Part shown: positions 32,655 through 41,666 of the stretch, piece after piece | Position numbering within the stretch: position 1 is the stretch's first letter | How the letters are laid out: each line of letters starts with the position of its first letter | Source of the DNA: Schistocerca nitens | Taxonomy: Eukaryota > Arthropoda > Insecta > Orthoptera > Acrididae | Assembly: GCF_023898315.1 (NCBI RefSeq) | Contig: NC_064623.1 | Coordinates: forward strand, 16,939,140-17,003,139 | Reading direction: 5' to 3' | Length of the DNA: 64,000 nucleotides | Translations under genes and position numbers: made by a program | The notes under the pieces: model-generated | Database searches by the model: none | What the model was told of the DNA's origin: nothing | The model's input: only the letters and a program-made list of their open reading frames with translations

Positions 32655-34500
32655 TTGCTTTTTTCCGTCTTTATCTACATCTACGTGATTACTCTGCTAT
32701 TCAGTATTAAGTGACTGGCAGAGGGTTCAATGAACCACCTTCAAGCTGTCTGTCTACGGTTCCACTCTCGAACGGCGCGCTGCAAAAACGACTACTTAAA
32801 TTTTTCTGTGCGAGCCTTGATTTCTCTTCTTTTCTCGTTATGATCATTTCTCCCTATGTAGGTGGGTGCCAACAGGATGTTTTCGCATTCGGAGGAGAAA
32901 ACTGGTGATTGAAAATTCATAAGAAGATCTCGTAGCAATGAAAAACACCTTTGTTTTAATGATTGCCTCTCCAATTCACGTATTATGTCTGTGGCACTAT
33001 CTCCTCTATTTCGCGATAATACAAAACGAGCTGCCCTTCTTTGAACTTTTTCCATGTTATCCGTCAGTCCCACCTGATGCGGATCCCACACCGCACAGCA
33101 GTACTCCAGGATGGGGCGGACAAGCGTGGTGTAAGCAGTCTCTTTAGTAGGCCTGTTGCACCTTCTAAGTGTTCTGCCAGTGAATCGCTGACTGTGGTTT
33201 GCTCTACCCACAAATTTATCTATGTGATCGTTCCAATTTAGGTTATTTGTAATTGTAATCCCTAAGTATTTAATTGAATTTAGAGCCTTCAGGTTTGTGT
33301 GATCTATCGTGTAATCAAAATTTAGCGGATTTCTTTTAGTACTCATGTGGATAACTTCACACTTTTCTTTATTCAGGGTCAATTTCCACTTTTCGCAGCA
33401 TACAGATATCTTATCTAAATCAATTTGCAATTCGTTTTGCTGTGCTGATGACTTTACATGACGGTAAATGACAGCATCATCTGCAAACAACCTAAGACGG
33501 CTACTCAGATTGTCTCCTATGTCGTTAATATAGATCAGGAAAAGTAGAGGGCTTATAACACTTCCTTGGGGAACGCCGTATATTACTTATGTTTTACTCG
33601 ACGGCTTTCCGTCTGTTACTACGAACTGTGACCATTCCGACAGGAAATCACGAATCCAGTCGCACAACTGAGGCGATATTCCGTACGCACGCAGTTCAGT
33701 TATTAGACGCTTGTGAGGAACGGTGTCGAAAGCCTTCTGGAAATCTGAAAATATGTAATCAATTTGACATCCCCAGTCGATAGCACTCATTACTTCATGA
33801 GTATAAAGAGCTACTTGTGTTGCACAAGAACGTTATTTTCTGAATCCGTGCTGACAATGTGTCATTTAATGTTTTTCTTCGAGGTACTTCATAATGTTCC
33901 AAAGTCCTACTGCAAATCGACTTTAGTGATAAGGGCCTGTAATTCAGCGGATTACTCCTACTTCCTTTTTGGGTATCGGTGTGACTTTAGCAATTTTCCT
34001 GTCTTTAGGTGCGGATCTTTCTGTGAGCGAGCGGTTGTATATGACTGCTAAATATGGAACTATTGTATGAGAATACTATGAAGGGAACCTGACTGGTATA
34101 CAATCTGGACCGGAGGCCTTGTCCTTATTAAGTAATTTAACCTCTAGTTCTATGTTTCTCATCTTGGCAGTTGTTATTGATTGAAATTTGGGAGTATTAC
34201 TTCGTCTTCTTTGGTGAAGGACTTTCGGAGAACCGTGTTTAGTAACTCTGCTTTCGTGGCACTGTCATCAGTGACTTCACCGTTGTTATCGCGCAGTGAA
34301 GGTATTGATTGCGTCTTGCCACTGGTGTGCTTTGTGCATGTCCAGCATCTCTTTGCGTTTTCTGTCAGTTCCTGAGACAGAGTTTGGTTGTGGAAATTAT
34401 TAAAAGCATCTCGCATTGAAGTACGGGCTATATTTCGATCTTGTGCAAAACTTTGCCGATTTTGGGGATTTTGCGCTCTTTTAAATTTTGCATGCTTTTT
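32655..34500 (-). mobile_element. CR1/L2-like LINE, 5'-truncated
   Basis: Minus-strand LINE with reverse transcriptase. The 3' end carries a short UTR and ends in a GATGTAGAT-type repeat (plus strand TCTACATCTACG at about 32670-32681). RT motifs: FSDFQKAFDTVPHKR (33587-33790), then FADDAVIYRHV and the C-terminal region in the 232-codon open frame 32792-33490 (KYLGITITNNLNWNDHI, RPILEYCCAVWDPHQ). An upstream open piece at 34174-34416 is the pre-RT linker. Several frame breaks. A related element lies at 52690-54056. Confidence 0.83.
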
Positions 34501-34505
34501 TCGTT

Positions 34506-34706
34506 AGCCGACCAGAGTGGCCGAGCAGTTCTAGGCGCTACAGTCCGGAACCGAGTGACCGCTACGGTCGCAGATTCGAATCCTGCCTCGGGCATGGATG
34601 TGTGTGATGTCCTTAGGTTAGTTATGTTTAAGTAGTTATAATTCTAGGGGACTGATGACTTCAGAAGTTAAGTCACATAGTGCTCAGAGCCATTTGAACC
34701 ATTTTT
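34506..34706 (+). mobile_element. tRNA-derived SINE (type 1)
   Basis: Plus-strand copy: GAGTGGCCGAGCAGTTC box A region, box B GATTCGAATCC, and an end at GCCATTTGAACCA followed by T. Clear duplications are not visible. It sits just beyond the 5' edge of the CR1-like LINE. Confidence 0.9.
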
Positions 34707-34709
34707 TGT

Positions 34710-35320
34710 TGTTGTCATTGTATATCAGCTGTAACAAGTCTGAGGTTGCTGCTGGTACTTTCTGCCAGGTCATTAATGTGAGCTTGAAAAGGAAGGCCCC
34801 AAACACTCTTCCCTGGTCCAGACTTGAAATAATTTCTGCATCCGAGGTATCATGCTGGGTGTTCCCTGCCGAGAAAACTTGGAGCCAGTGACAAAATATC
34901 GTTTGATGCCCTGTTCGATCGGACCTCCGTCGGTATGTGTTGGTAGGGTACTTAGTAACATCTTCTCCAGAAGTCGAGCAACACTTCACCTACATCACCG
35001 ACATTCAGGCTACTGTTACAGAACCGCCAACTGGGGTTCGGTTACAAATCTCGAGACACAGCTTCCGCCCAAGTACACCGACCGACGAGTGTATAGTCTG
35101 TCTGTAAACTCAAGAGCGAGCAGCGCTTTTGGTGGGGGAAGTGGCCTTTCCCGGAAGAGCCCTGTCACTGGCCTACAGGGCCACCCAAAATCAATTGCCC
35201 CTTAACTAGCAGTGTAGTTCGGCGTGTAGTGATATACGTCGTTTCTATTCGTGGGATCTTAGTTGCCAGTGTCAGTCAGTTGTCTTTGTGTACTCACTGA
35301 TATACTTCAGTATCCGGAAG
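34710..35320. other. Unassigned spacer
   Basis: Contains a minus-strand open frame (34684-34989) without motifs that I recognise. No gene supported. Confidence 0.4.
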
Positions 35321-35486
35321 TGATGCATAATCGCCCTGCATTGCAAGAAAATGTGCAGAATACGAAGAAGAGGAGGTACGTGCGGGGTAACGAGCGTTCG
35401 ATCGTCTGTAACGTTATTACAGCGTGTGACAAACTTCCAATTGGCTTCTGTCTCGGGTTCTTCGGCCGACGTTCATCTAATGATTT

Positions 35487-35528
35487 TTCTGACGTTTCGC
35501 CAGCACGAGTGGCTGGCATTGTCAAAGC
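35487..35528 (-). ncRNA. Degenerate hammerhead-ribozyme-like motif, left arm
   Basis: The mirror copy of the motif at 35577-35618, on the opposite strand of the left inverted arm, with the same core and helix II. Confidence 0.48.
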
Positions 35529-35576
35529 TTCACCCTCCATTGCCGGTCCAGTTCACCACCGGCAATGGAGGGTGAA

Positions 35577-35618
35577 GCTTTGACAATGCCAGCCACTCGT
35601 GCTGGCGAAACGTCAGAA
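35577..35618 (+). ncRNA. Degenerate hammerhead-ribozyme-like motif, right arm
   Basis: TTTGACAA in the position of the CUGANGA core, then a helix II hairpin (TGCCAGC, loop CACTCGT, GCTGGCG), then GAAA and CGTC with a GUC cleavage triplet. The core box has two departures (C to U, G to A), so activity is doubtful. Penelope-like elements are known to carry hammerhead motifs in their terminal repeats. Confidence 0.5.
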
Positions 35619-36143
35619 AAATCATTAGATGAACGTCGGCCGAAGAACCCGAGACAGAAGCCAATAGGCAGTTTGTCAACAAGTGGCCACGAAAGCCTTA
35701 ACAATTTTGTATTACAGCGTGTGTTGAGGAGGCGACACAAAACCAACTGCTGGCTAATATTACCAGTCCCATTCAAAGGGCTGCAGTTTATGCAAACGTC
35801 AGCCTCGCCACAATAGGACGCATAAGGAAGGAACGCGAAAATAAGCCGCACGGTTTACTGGAATCGTCGCAAAGGAAAACTAATAATTTAGGGAGGAAAC
35901 CCACCGTTATAGACAGTTTAACAAAATCGGTCATTCGACAAACGACGGAGGACTTTTACATAAACCAAAAAATAGTGCCCCCATTACGGAAATTATTTAC
36001 TGCCGTGAAACAAAACATACGCTTTCCTTGGCAGAAAGATGTTTTACACAAGACATTGCGAGAAATGGGATTTACCTGGAAATACTTTTCAGACATGTTT
36101 ACGAAGACAGTGACAAAAAAAGCAGTGCGAATCGAACTAGTAT

Positions 36144-36645
36144 AACACACGAAATTATAAATTTCTGGTCACTTTTTAAACACTCTTCGTGATGCAAGAG
36201 TTGTTAAGTTTCAATGCAGCCCTTCAAAGAAAACTTCAACCTTTTAGTAGAAACACAAAGTAAGAACAAGCCTTAAACTCTACAGATTGATTGCACTATA
36301 TCTGGTTCGTCTTACGAATAGAGGAACATACATTCACATGAGTAGGCATTCGGTTCTATGTTTGTAGCAGAATCCTGACTTCCGTTCTTACGTTAATATC
36401 AGTTACTCTATAACGTTTTGTTTCGGAGAAGCTATCGTCTTTTGTTTTCCTTATACTCTTGAAGCATTTGTCTAAAAATAAACGCAGCCGGGACGTATCT
36501 GCACACGGCGTCGCCACAGATTTAAACGCGCGCCGCGGGAGGGCCGGCACTACGTTGTGAAACAGCCTGTAGAAGCGCCTCGTGACGTAGCGGGGTAGGC
36601 AGAGTGGGGACTTGCTCGCTCGCTCTTCAGTTTACCGACAGACTA
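36144..36645. other. Spacer; GC-rich toward its right end
   Basis: No gene recognised. 36520-36640 is CpG-rich, unlike the AT-rich left part. Confidence 0.4.
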
Positions 36646-36945
36646 TAAAGCCCGTCTAACACGGAGCAAGATTCGCTGTAAGTTTCCTTGCTGGGTCGCG
36701 CGGCGGCTGCCTTGCGGGCTCCGTCGTCTGCTAGCCGGCTACCTTGCTGGGAACCTTGTAAGATTTCCAGGATACGTCCGGTGCTATTTTTCTTGTAAGG
36801 TTTCCTGCGTGCTACCTACGTTGGCCAATCATGAGGCGTTTCGTTTGTGACGTCAGTCGCGGAAAGCTTGGGCGGGAAGCCTTTGTTGATAGTCGCTTTT
36901 CTGCTGTTGTGAGGTGCGGTAGGAAGTTCTTATAATTATTAAATA

Positions 36946-37215
36946 ATGGCGCCGCAGCGGTCCAAGGAAGCGATTGAAGTATTGATATGTACTTATAGGG
37001 AAGAACAGTGTCTGTACGTAGTGAGAAGCGCAAACTATTATAATAAACACTTGCGTGCAGAGGCACTCGAAAGAGTTGCAAGTGCTGTGTGTCTTGTTCG
37101 ACCATATACGGCGAGCAAGGAGTGCTATAGCAAAATGCACAATTTACGTACTCAATTGAAAGTGGAGTACGCCAAAGTAAAATCATCGAAAAGCAGTGGC
37201 GCTGGGACGAACGAC
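36946..37215 (+). CDS. MADF-domain protein of Harbinger element, first exon
   Basis: Begins at ATG (MAPQRSKEAIEVLICTY) and encodes 90 codons up to a consensus donor GTAAGT at 37216, ending in phase 0 (GAGTND). The pattern LI..Y.EE..LYVV....YYNKHLRAEALERVA, then a conserved KMHNLRTQLKVEYAK, is that of a MADF (Myb/SANT-like) DNA-binding domain. In PIF/Harbinger elements the second protein binds the ends and helps import the transposase to the nucleus. No downstream exon remains in this copy, so only a truncated product is possible. Confidence 0.72.
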
Positions 37216-37570
37216 GTAAGTACAAAGCTATGCATTTTGTGTTGAATGTAGAAACCTACTAATTGCAAAAATCGGACACATTTAAATTTCCTAGAAATAT
37301 CACACTGAATATTCACACGATTTTTGAAACCACATAATCTTGAACGGTAATGGATTACGATGTAGCTTTCTTCTGAACCAGAGGCGAAACCATACAAAAC
37401 AGTTCTTCAAATACCAATACATCCATTCGTATAAAATTTGCTAAGGATGTACAATCTTGTATCCTATAAAATAAAGTCGTATATAACAGTCATTGTTGGT
37501 ATATTTATGAAGTCAAACAGTAATGAAATGGTGATACTTTTCAAGCAAAAGTAGGTTTATGGGAACTAAC

Positions 37571-37764
37571 CTCAACTCTTTGTGAAGCATGGAGAGCACA
37601 CCTTTTCCAGCGTTTCTCCTCTTAATCCAGTTTTTCGTCCATTCTTTCTTCCTTATTCTCTCCTTAGCATGCATTTCTGCATCGTTTAGCACCAAAACAG
37701 CTAATAACGCCAGTTTGCTCTGAACACCTGTACCTGAAGCAGCCATCTTCGTTCGATACAACAT
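37571..37764 (-). pseudogene. PIF/Harbinger transposase, first exon only
   Basis: The minus-strand exon from ATG 37764 (MLYRTKMAASGTGV; a second Met lies at 37746) reads MHAKERIRKKEWTKNWIKRR and GVLSMLHKEL, matching the basic N-terminus of PIF/Harbinger transposases. It ends at a donor GTTAGT (intron begins at 37570) with two bases of a split codon. The DDE nuclease exons are deleted. The element must have lost autonomy, though its ends look intact enough for cross-mobilisation. Confidence 0.68.
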
Positions 37765-37938
37765 GCAGCCGATCACAACACAACTAGCTGCCGATCTTGC
37801 ACCGTGGGAGAGCTTCGGCACGGAAGATAGCCGGCTCCTTTCCCTGCAAGCCGGCAGGCACGCGCGTCATCTCGCAAACTTGCGGCGAACCTTGCTCCGT
37901 GTGAGACGGGCTTAACGGCAGCTCCCTGTCTGTTTCAG

Positions 37939-38953
37939 GGCGGCCCAGCTGAAGTACGAGAAGACGGGTGGCTACGCCACCGGCGAAGGCGACCGTTACG
38001 AGGAGCGGTGCTTGGCCCTGCTGTTTCTGAGGGGCGTCCGGGAGGGCCTGCAGTTCGCCCTCTCGGCCCACGACGCCGCCGGCGGCAAGTTCCACAACCT
38101 CGTCCTCTGCTGGAACGACAGGGAAGGTGCCGGCGTGTCCGCGCTCTTCGTGCAACTCAAGCACAAGACGTCCACCAAGCAGACTACTGTCTGCAAATCC
38201 AGTCTGATGTGGCAGAAGGACACCAATAAGAAGGACAGTAAGGATTTCTCCATAGAGGTGTGCCGCGAATCTTACGAGAAAATGAAGAACTACCTGGACG
38301 GCGGCAGTTACGCTCTGGTACTGGCTACGAATCTCGACCTCGACCGAGACGCGCAGAGTATGTTTGTGAAACAGGAGACGGGTTCGGCTCCCGGGTTGCA
38401 ACTTCTGGACGCGGGCGGCTGCTGCTACAGGCTCAATTCACTGGACGACGACGTGAAGAGCGCAGCGCGCGGCGACGACCAGTTTCTGCGACACTTCTAC
38501 ATTTTCTGCAATCAGAGCAATTCGAAAACTATAAAAAGCGTGCTCTACGCGGAACTGAAAGAGTTACTCGGCGCTGACGCGAGCCGCTGCGCTGCCGTGT
38601 GCAAGGACCTGTGCGCTCGCCTCAGGGACTGGATGAACTCGCAGGACGTTTGCCTCACCGGCAACTGGAAGAGCTGGCGCGGTATTGTCGACGCGTATAT
38701 CGAGAATGACGTGACGACTTGCAACAGCGTGGTGACTCGAATAAAGTACGACTGCGTGGGACCCCTCGAGGCGTACATCCACGGTCGCAACCCCGCGTGG
38801 GTCAGGCCACCGGGCCAGGCAGCGACCTCGCTGTCTGCCACGAAGGTTCATCAAATAATCTGCGCTGAAACGCACATCGTTGTCAGCGCGACGCGTTTCA
38901 GTGAGCTGGAAGAAAAGATTCTGTGTTGCTGGGGCCCGTTCTGCCGATGGCTG
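37939..38953 (+). CDS. Host gene exon: arthropod NACHT/ankyrin-type N-terminal domain
   Basis: A GC-rich, stop-free exon of 1015 nt with acceptor CTGTCTGTTTCAG and donor GTAAGT at 38954. It starts with one base of a split codon and ends in phase 0. It encodes 338 codons: AAQLKYEKTGGYATGEG, YEERCLALLFLRGVREG, KFHNLVLCWNDREGAG, LFVQLKHKTSTKQ, then LVLATNLDLDRDAQ and a helical, Cys- and Trp-containing stretch ending CWGPFCRWL. I recall the pattern of a LALLFLR helix followed by K-F-x-x-L-V and FVQLKHK from N-termini of large arthropod NACHT/ankyrin-repeat proteins. The Q-x-K strand resembles a PD-(D/E)XK nuclease core, but the expected Asp after K-F is His-Asn here, so catalysis is doubtful. The start is inferred from the exon at 22706-22753. 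Open frame continuing past 38953 is only read-through into the intronic mariner. Confidence 0.75.
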
Positions 38954-39487
38954 GTAAGTTTCAGTCCAGGTTCCATTTATGATCACTTCATTAAATACGA
39001 GGGTTGCCGAGAAAGTAATGCACCAAATTTTTTCCTTCGACAGTCCTTTATTGAACATAATCAGAATTACACACACGAAAGAGTAGTGTTTTATCTACAC
39101 ACCCTGTATTTCTACGTGATCTCCATCCCATTCTACGGCTTTCCTCCAGTGCGATTCGAGAGCGCGTATGCCTTGTCGGTACCGATATTTGTCCTCGTGG
39201 TGGAGCCAACGCTTCACCCTGTGAATCACCTCCTCACTGCCCTCAAAATGTCTTCCAAGAATGGCGTCTTTTAATGGCCCAAACAAGTGGAAGTCCGAGG
39301 GGTGGGGTACGTGAGTGCTGTAGGGTGGATAGCCTAACACTGTCCAACCGTGTTTTGCGGTGTGTTCAGACTTGTGTGGGGCCGGGCGTTATCGTGCTGC
39401 GGCAAAACATCTCGTGGGTTGCTGTGGCGCTGAAGCGCGTCTTGAGTTTTGTTAATGTGTTGACCTATGCTTCTGTATTAATGGTAC

Positions 39488-39631
39488 AGCTGGTCCCGGC
39501 TGAGGTTCGAGTCCTCCATCGCGCATGGGTGTGTGTGTTTGTCCTTAGGATAATTTAGGTTAAGTATTGTGTAACCTTAGGGACTGATGACCTTAGTAGT
39601 TAAGTCCCATAAGATTTTAAAACAAAAAAAA
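39488..39631 (+). mobile_element. tRNA-derived SINE (type 2), head-truncated
   Basis: Contains GAGGTTCGAGTCCTCC (box B), GGGTGTGTGTGTTTGTCC, GGGACTGATGACCTTAG and an A-rich end. Flanked by an exact 9-bp duplication taatggtac (39479-39487 and 39632-39640). Box A is missing, so it is 5'-truncated. A related full copy lies at 42671-42870. Confidence 0.9.
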
Positions 39632-40053
39632 TAATGGTACCACCTCTTGGCATCACAACAATAAAAATCACACCTTCACACTCCCAGAACACGGTGGTCA
39701 TGACTTTGCCGGCGGAAGCAGTTGCTTTGACTTTTTTCTTCTATGGGGATTGGGAATAGCGCCATTCCATCGACTGTCGCTTCGTTTCGGGCTCAAAATG
39801 ATTAACCCGGGTTTCATCACCTGTCATAATCCGGGACAACGTGGCCTCCCCATCAGTTTGAAAACGTTGCAACAAACCAAGACCAATGTTTTTTCTGAGC
39901 GATTTGTGATCCACCGTTAGACACTGCGGGACCCATCTTGCACATACTTTTGAATATCCAAGAGTGCGGATAATTGCATCCACACTTCCTTTGCTAACTG
40001 ACAGATGCAGCGCCAGCTGTCGAGTCGCAATGCGTCTGTCCTCGGGAATGATA

Positions 40054-41666
40054 CACTACTGCCCATTAAAATTGCTACACCACGAAGATGACGTGCTACA
40101 GACGCGAAATTTAACCGACAGGAAGAAGATGCTGTGATATGCAAATGATTAGCTTTTCAGAGGATTCACACAAGGTTGGCGCCGGTGGTGACACCTACAA
40201 CGTGCTGACATGGGGAAAGTTTCCAAGCGATTTCTCATACACAAACAGCAGTTGACCTTCGTTGCCTGGTGAAACGTTGTGATGCCTCGAGTAAGGAGGA
40301 GAAATGCGTACCATCACGTTTCCGACTTTGATTAAGGTCGGATTGTAGCCTATCGCGATTGCGGTTTATCGTATCGCGACATTGCTGCTCGAGTTGGTCG
40401 AGATCCAATGACTGTTAGCAGAATATGGAATCGGTGGCTTCAGGAGGGTAATACGGAACGCCGTGCTGGATCACAACGGCCTCGTATCACTAGCAGTCGA
40501 GATGACAGGCATCTTATCTGCATGGCTGTAACGGATCGTGCAGCTACGTCTCGATCACTGAGTCAACAGATGGGGACGTTTGCAAGACAACAACCATCTG
40601 TACGAACAGTTCAATGGTTCAAATGGCTCTGAGCACTATGGGACCTAACTTCTGAGGTCATCAGTCCCCTAGAACTTAGAACTACTTAAATCTAACCAAC
40701 CTAAGGACATCACACACATCCATGCCCGAAGCAGGATTCGAACCTGCGACCGTAGCGGTCACGCAGCTCCGGACTGTAGCGCCTAGAACCGCTCGGCCAC
40801 TTCGGCCGGCCCCGAACAGTTCGACGACGTTTGCAGCAGCATGGACTATCAGCTCGGAGACCATGGCTGTGGTTACCCTTGACGCTGCATCACAGGCAGG
40901 AGCGCCTGCGATGGTGTACTCAACGACGAACCCGGGTGCACGAATGGCAAAACATCACTTTTTCGGATGAAACCAGGTTCTGTTTACAGCATGATGATGG
41001 TCACATCCGTGTTGCCGACATCGCGGTGAACGTTCATTGGAAGTGTGTATTCGTCATCGCCATACTGGTGTATTACCGAGCATGATGGTATGGGGTGCCA
41101 TTGGTTACAAGTATCGGTCACCTCTTGTTCGCATTGACGGCACTTTGAACCTTGGACGCTACATTTCATACGTGTTACGACCCGTGGCCCTACCCTTAAT
41201 TCGACCCCTGTGAAACCCTACATTTGAGCAGGATAATGCACGACCGCATGTTGCAGGTCCTGTACGGACCTTTCTGGATACAGAAAATGTTCGACTGCTG
41301 CCCTGGCCAGCACATTCTCCAGATCTCTCACCAACTGAAAACTTCTGGTCAATGGTGGCCGAGCAACTGGCTCATCACAATACGCCAGTCACTGCTGTTG
41401 ATGAACTGTGGTATCGTGTTGAAGTTGCATGGGCAGCTGTACCTGTACACGCCATCCAAGCTATGTTTGACTCAATGTCCATGCGTATCATGGCCGTTAT
41501 TACGGCCAGAGGTGGTTGTTCTGGGTACTGATTTCTCAGGATCTATGCACCCAAATTGGGTGAAAATGTAATCACATGTCAGTTCTAGTGTAATATATTT
41601 GTCCAATGAATATCCGTTTATGATCTGCATTTATTCTTGGTGTAGCAATTTTAATGGCCAGTAGTG
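40054..41666 (+). mobile_element. Tc1-like transposon, family B, copy 2, nested in mariner
   Basis: TA at 40052-40053 and 41667-41668, with inverted repeats CACTACTGCCCATTAAAATT and complement. Plus-strand transposase pieces: SRIWNRWLQEGNTERRAG (40408 on), ITFSDETRFCLQHDDG (about 40950-41000), and the FEQDNARPHVAG-like and WPAHSPDLSPTENFW-like regions at about 41225-41350 in another frame. Without the SINE it is about 1403 bp. Frameshifted, not functional. Confidence 0.92.
40613..40812 (-). mobile_element. tRNA-derived SINE (type 1) in the Tc1 element
   Basis: Full-length minus copy flanked by an exact 10-bp duplication cgaacagttc at 40603-40612 and 40813-40822. It interrupts the transposase codons after PSVRTV. 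Confidence 0.95.

Larger units (their letters stand above)
35429..35709. mobile_element. Penelope-like fold-back insertion
   Basis: Flanked by an exact 14-bp duplication tattacagcgtgtg (35415-35428 and 35710-35723). The inside is dominated by two 121-nt inverted arms (35427-35547 and 35558-35678) with only a few mismatches, around a 10-nt loop. The arm sequence (GCTGGCGAAACGTCAG with GTCGGCCGAAGAACCC) is of the kind I recall from arthropod Penelope-like element ends. A short tail (AAGTGGCCACGAAAGCC) follows the right arm. No coding sequence. Confidence 0.72.
35323..36143 (+). pseudogene. Transposase-like N-terminal region (IS630-like group), split by insertion
   Basis: The frame starts at ATG 35323 (MHNRPALQENVQNTKKRR) and runs to TAA in front of the Penelope-like insertion. 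After 35723 the same frame continues with VEEATQNQLLANITSP, IGRIRKERENKPHG, VIRQTTEDFYINQKIVP and ending KYFSDMFTKTVTKKAVRIEL before a stop at 36141. The DFY..KIVP and LREMGFTWK pattern matches the N-terminal region of arthropod DDE-type transposase-derived proteins of the IS630/Tc1 group. No catalytic domain follows, so it is a truncated element or a decayed derived gene. If the insertion and one duplication are ignored, the frame is uninterrupted. Confidence 0.6.
36649..37912. mobile_element. PIF/Harbinger transposon, centre-deleted, inside host intron
   Basis: Inverted repeats of at least 28 bp (AGCCCGTCTAACACGGAG and near complement) flanked by TAA (36646-36648 and 37913-37915), the TWA-type duplication of PIF/Harbinger. 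It holds the first exons of both genes typical of the family: a MADF-type protein reading right and the transposase reading left, facing each other. Everything between their first introns is gone. The right end lies 24 bp before the splice acceptor of the host exon. Confidence 0.88.
22754..37938 (+). other. Inferred 15.2-kb host intron packed with transposons
   Basis: If the two host exons are joined, this interval is one intron, from GTGAGT at 22754 to TTTCAG at 37938. It holds Tc1, mariner, piggyBac, PIF/Harbinger, RTE, CR1-like, Penelope-like and SINE insertions, described individually. Spacers between elements (22754-22929, 23011-24185, 28160-28570, 34710-35320, 36150-36640) show no coding content that I can name. 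Confidence 0.5.

Noticed and set aside
32270-34500. Opposed LINE pieces as one twin-primed insertion
   Set aside because: The inverted piece lies at the 3' side of the minus-strand LINE, whereas twin priming inverts the 5' side, and the sequences look like different families.
38954-39274. Continuation of the host exon's open frame past 38953
   Set aside because: The frame crosses a consensus donor (GTAAGT) and then enters the end of a mariner read on the wrong strand. It is intron read-through.
40700-40812. tRNA-like sequences with box A and box B
   Set aside because: Each is the head of a SINE with target duplications; none folds as a complete tRNA with a discrete end. The same applies to the heads near 5040, 6890, 20060, 34520, 42700 and 48050.
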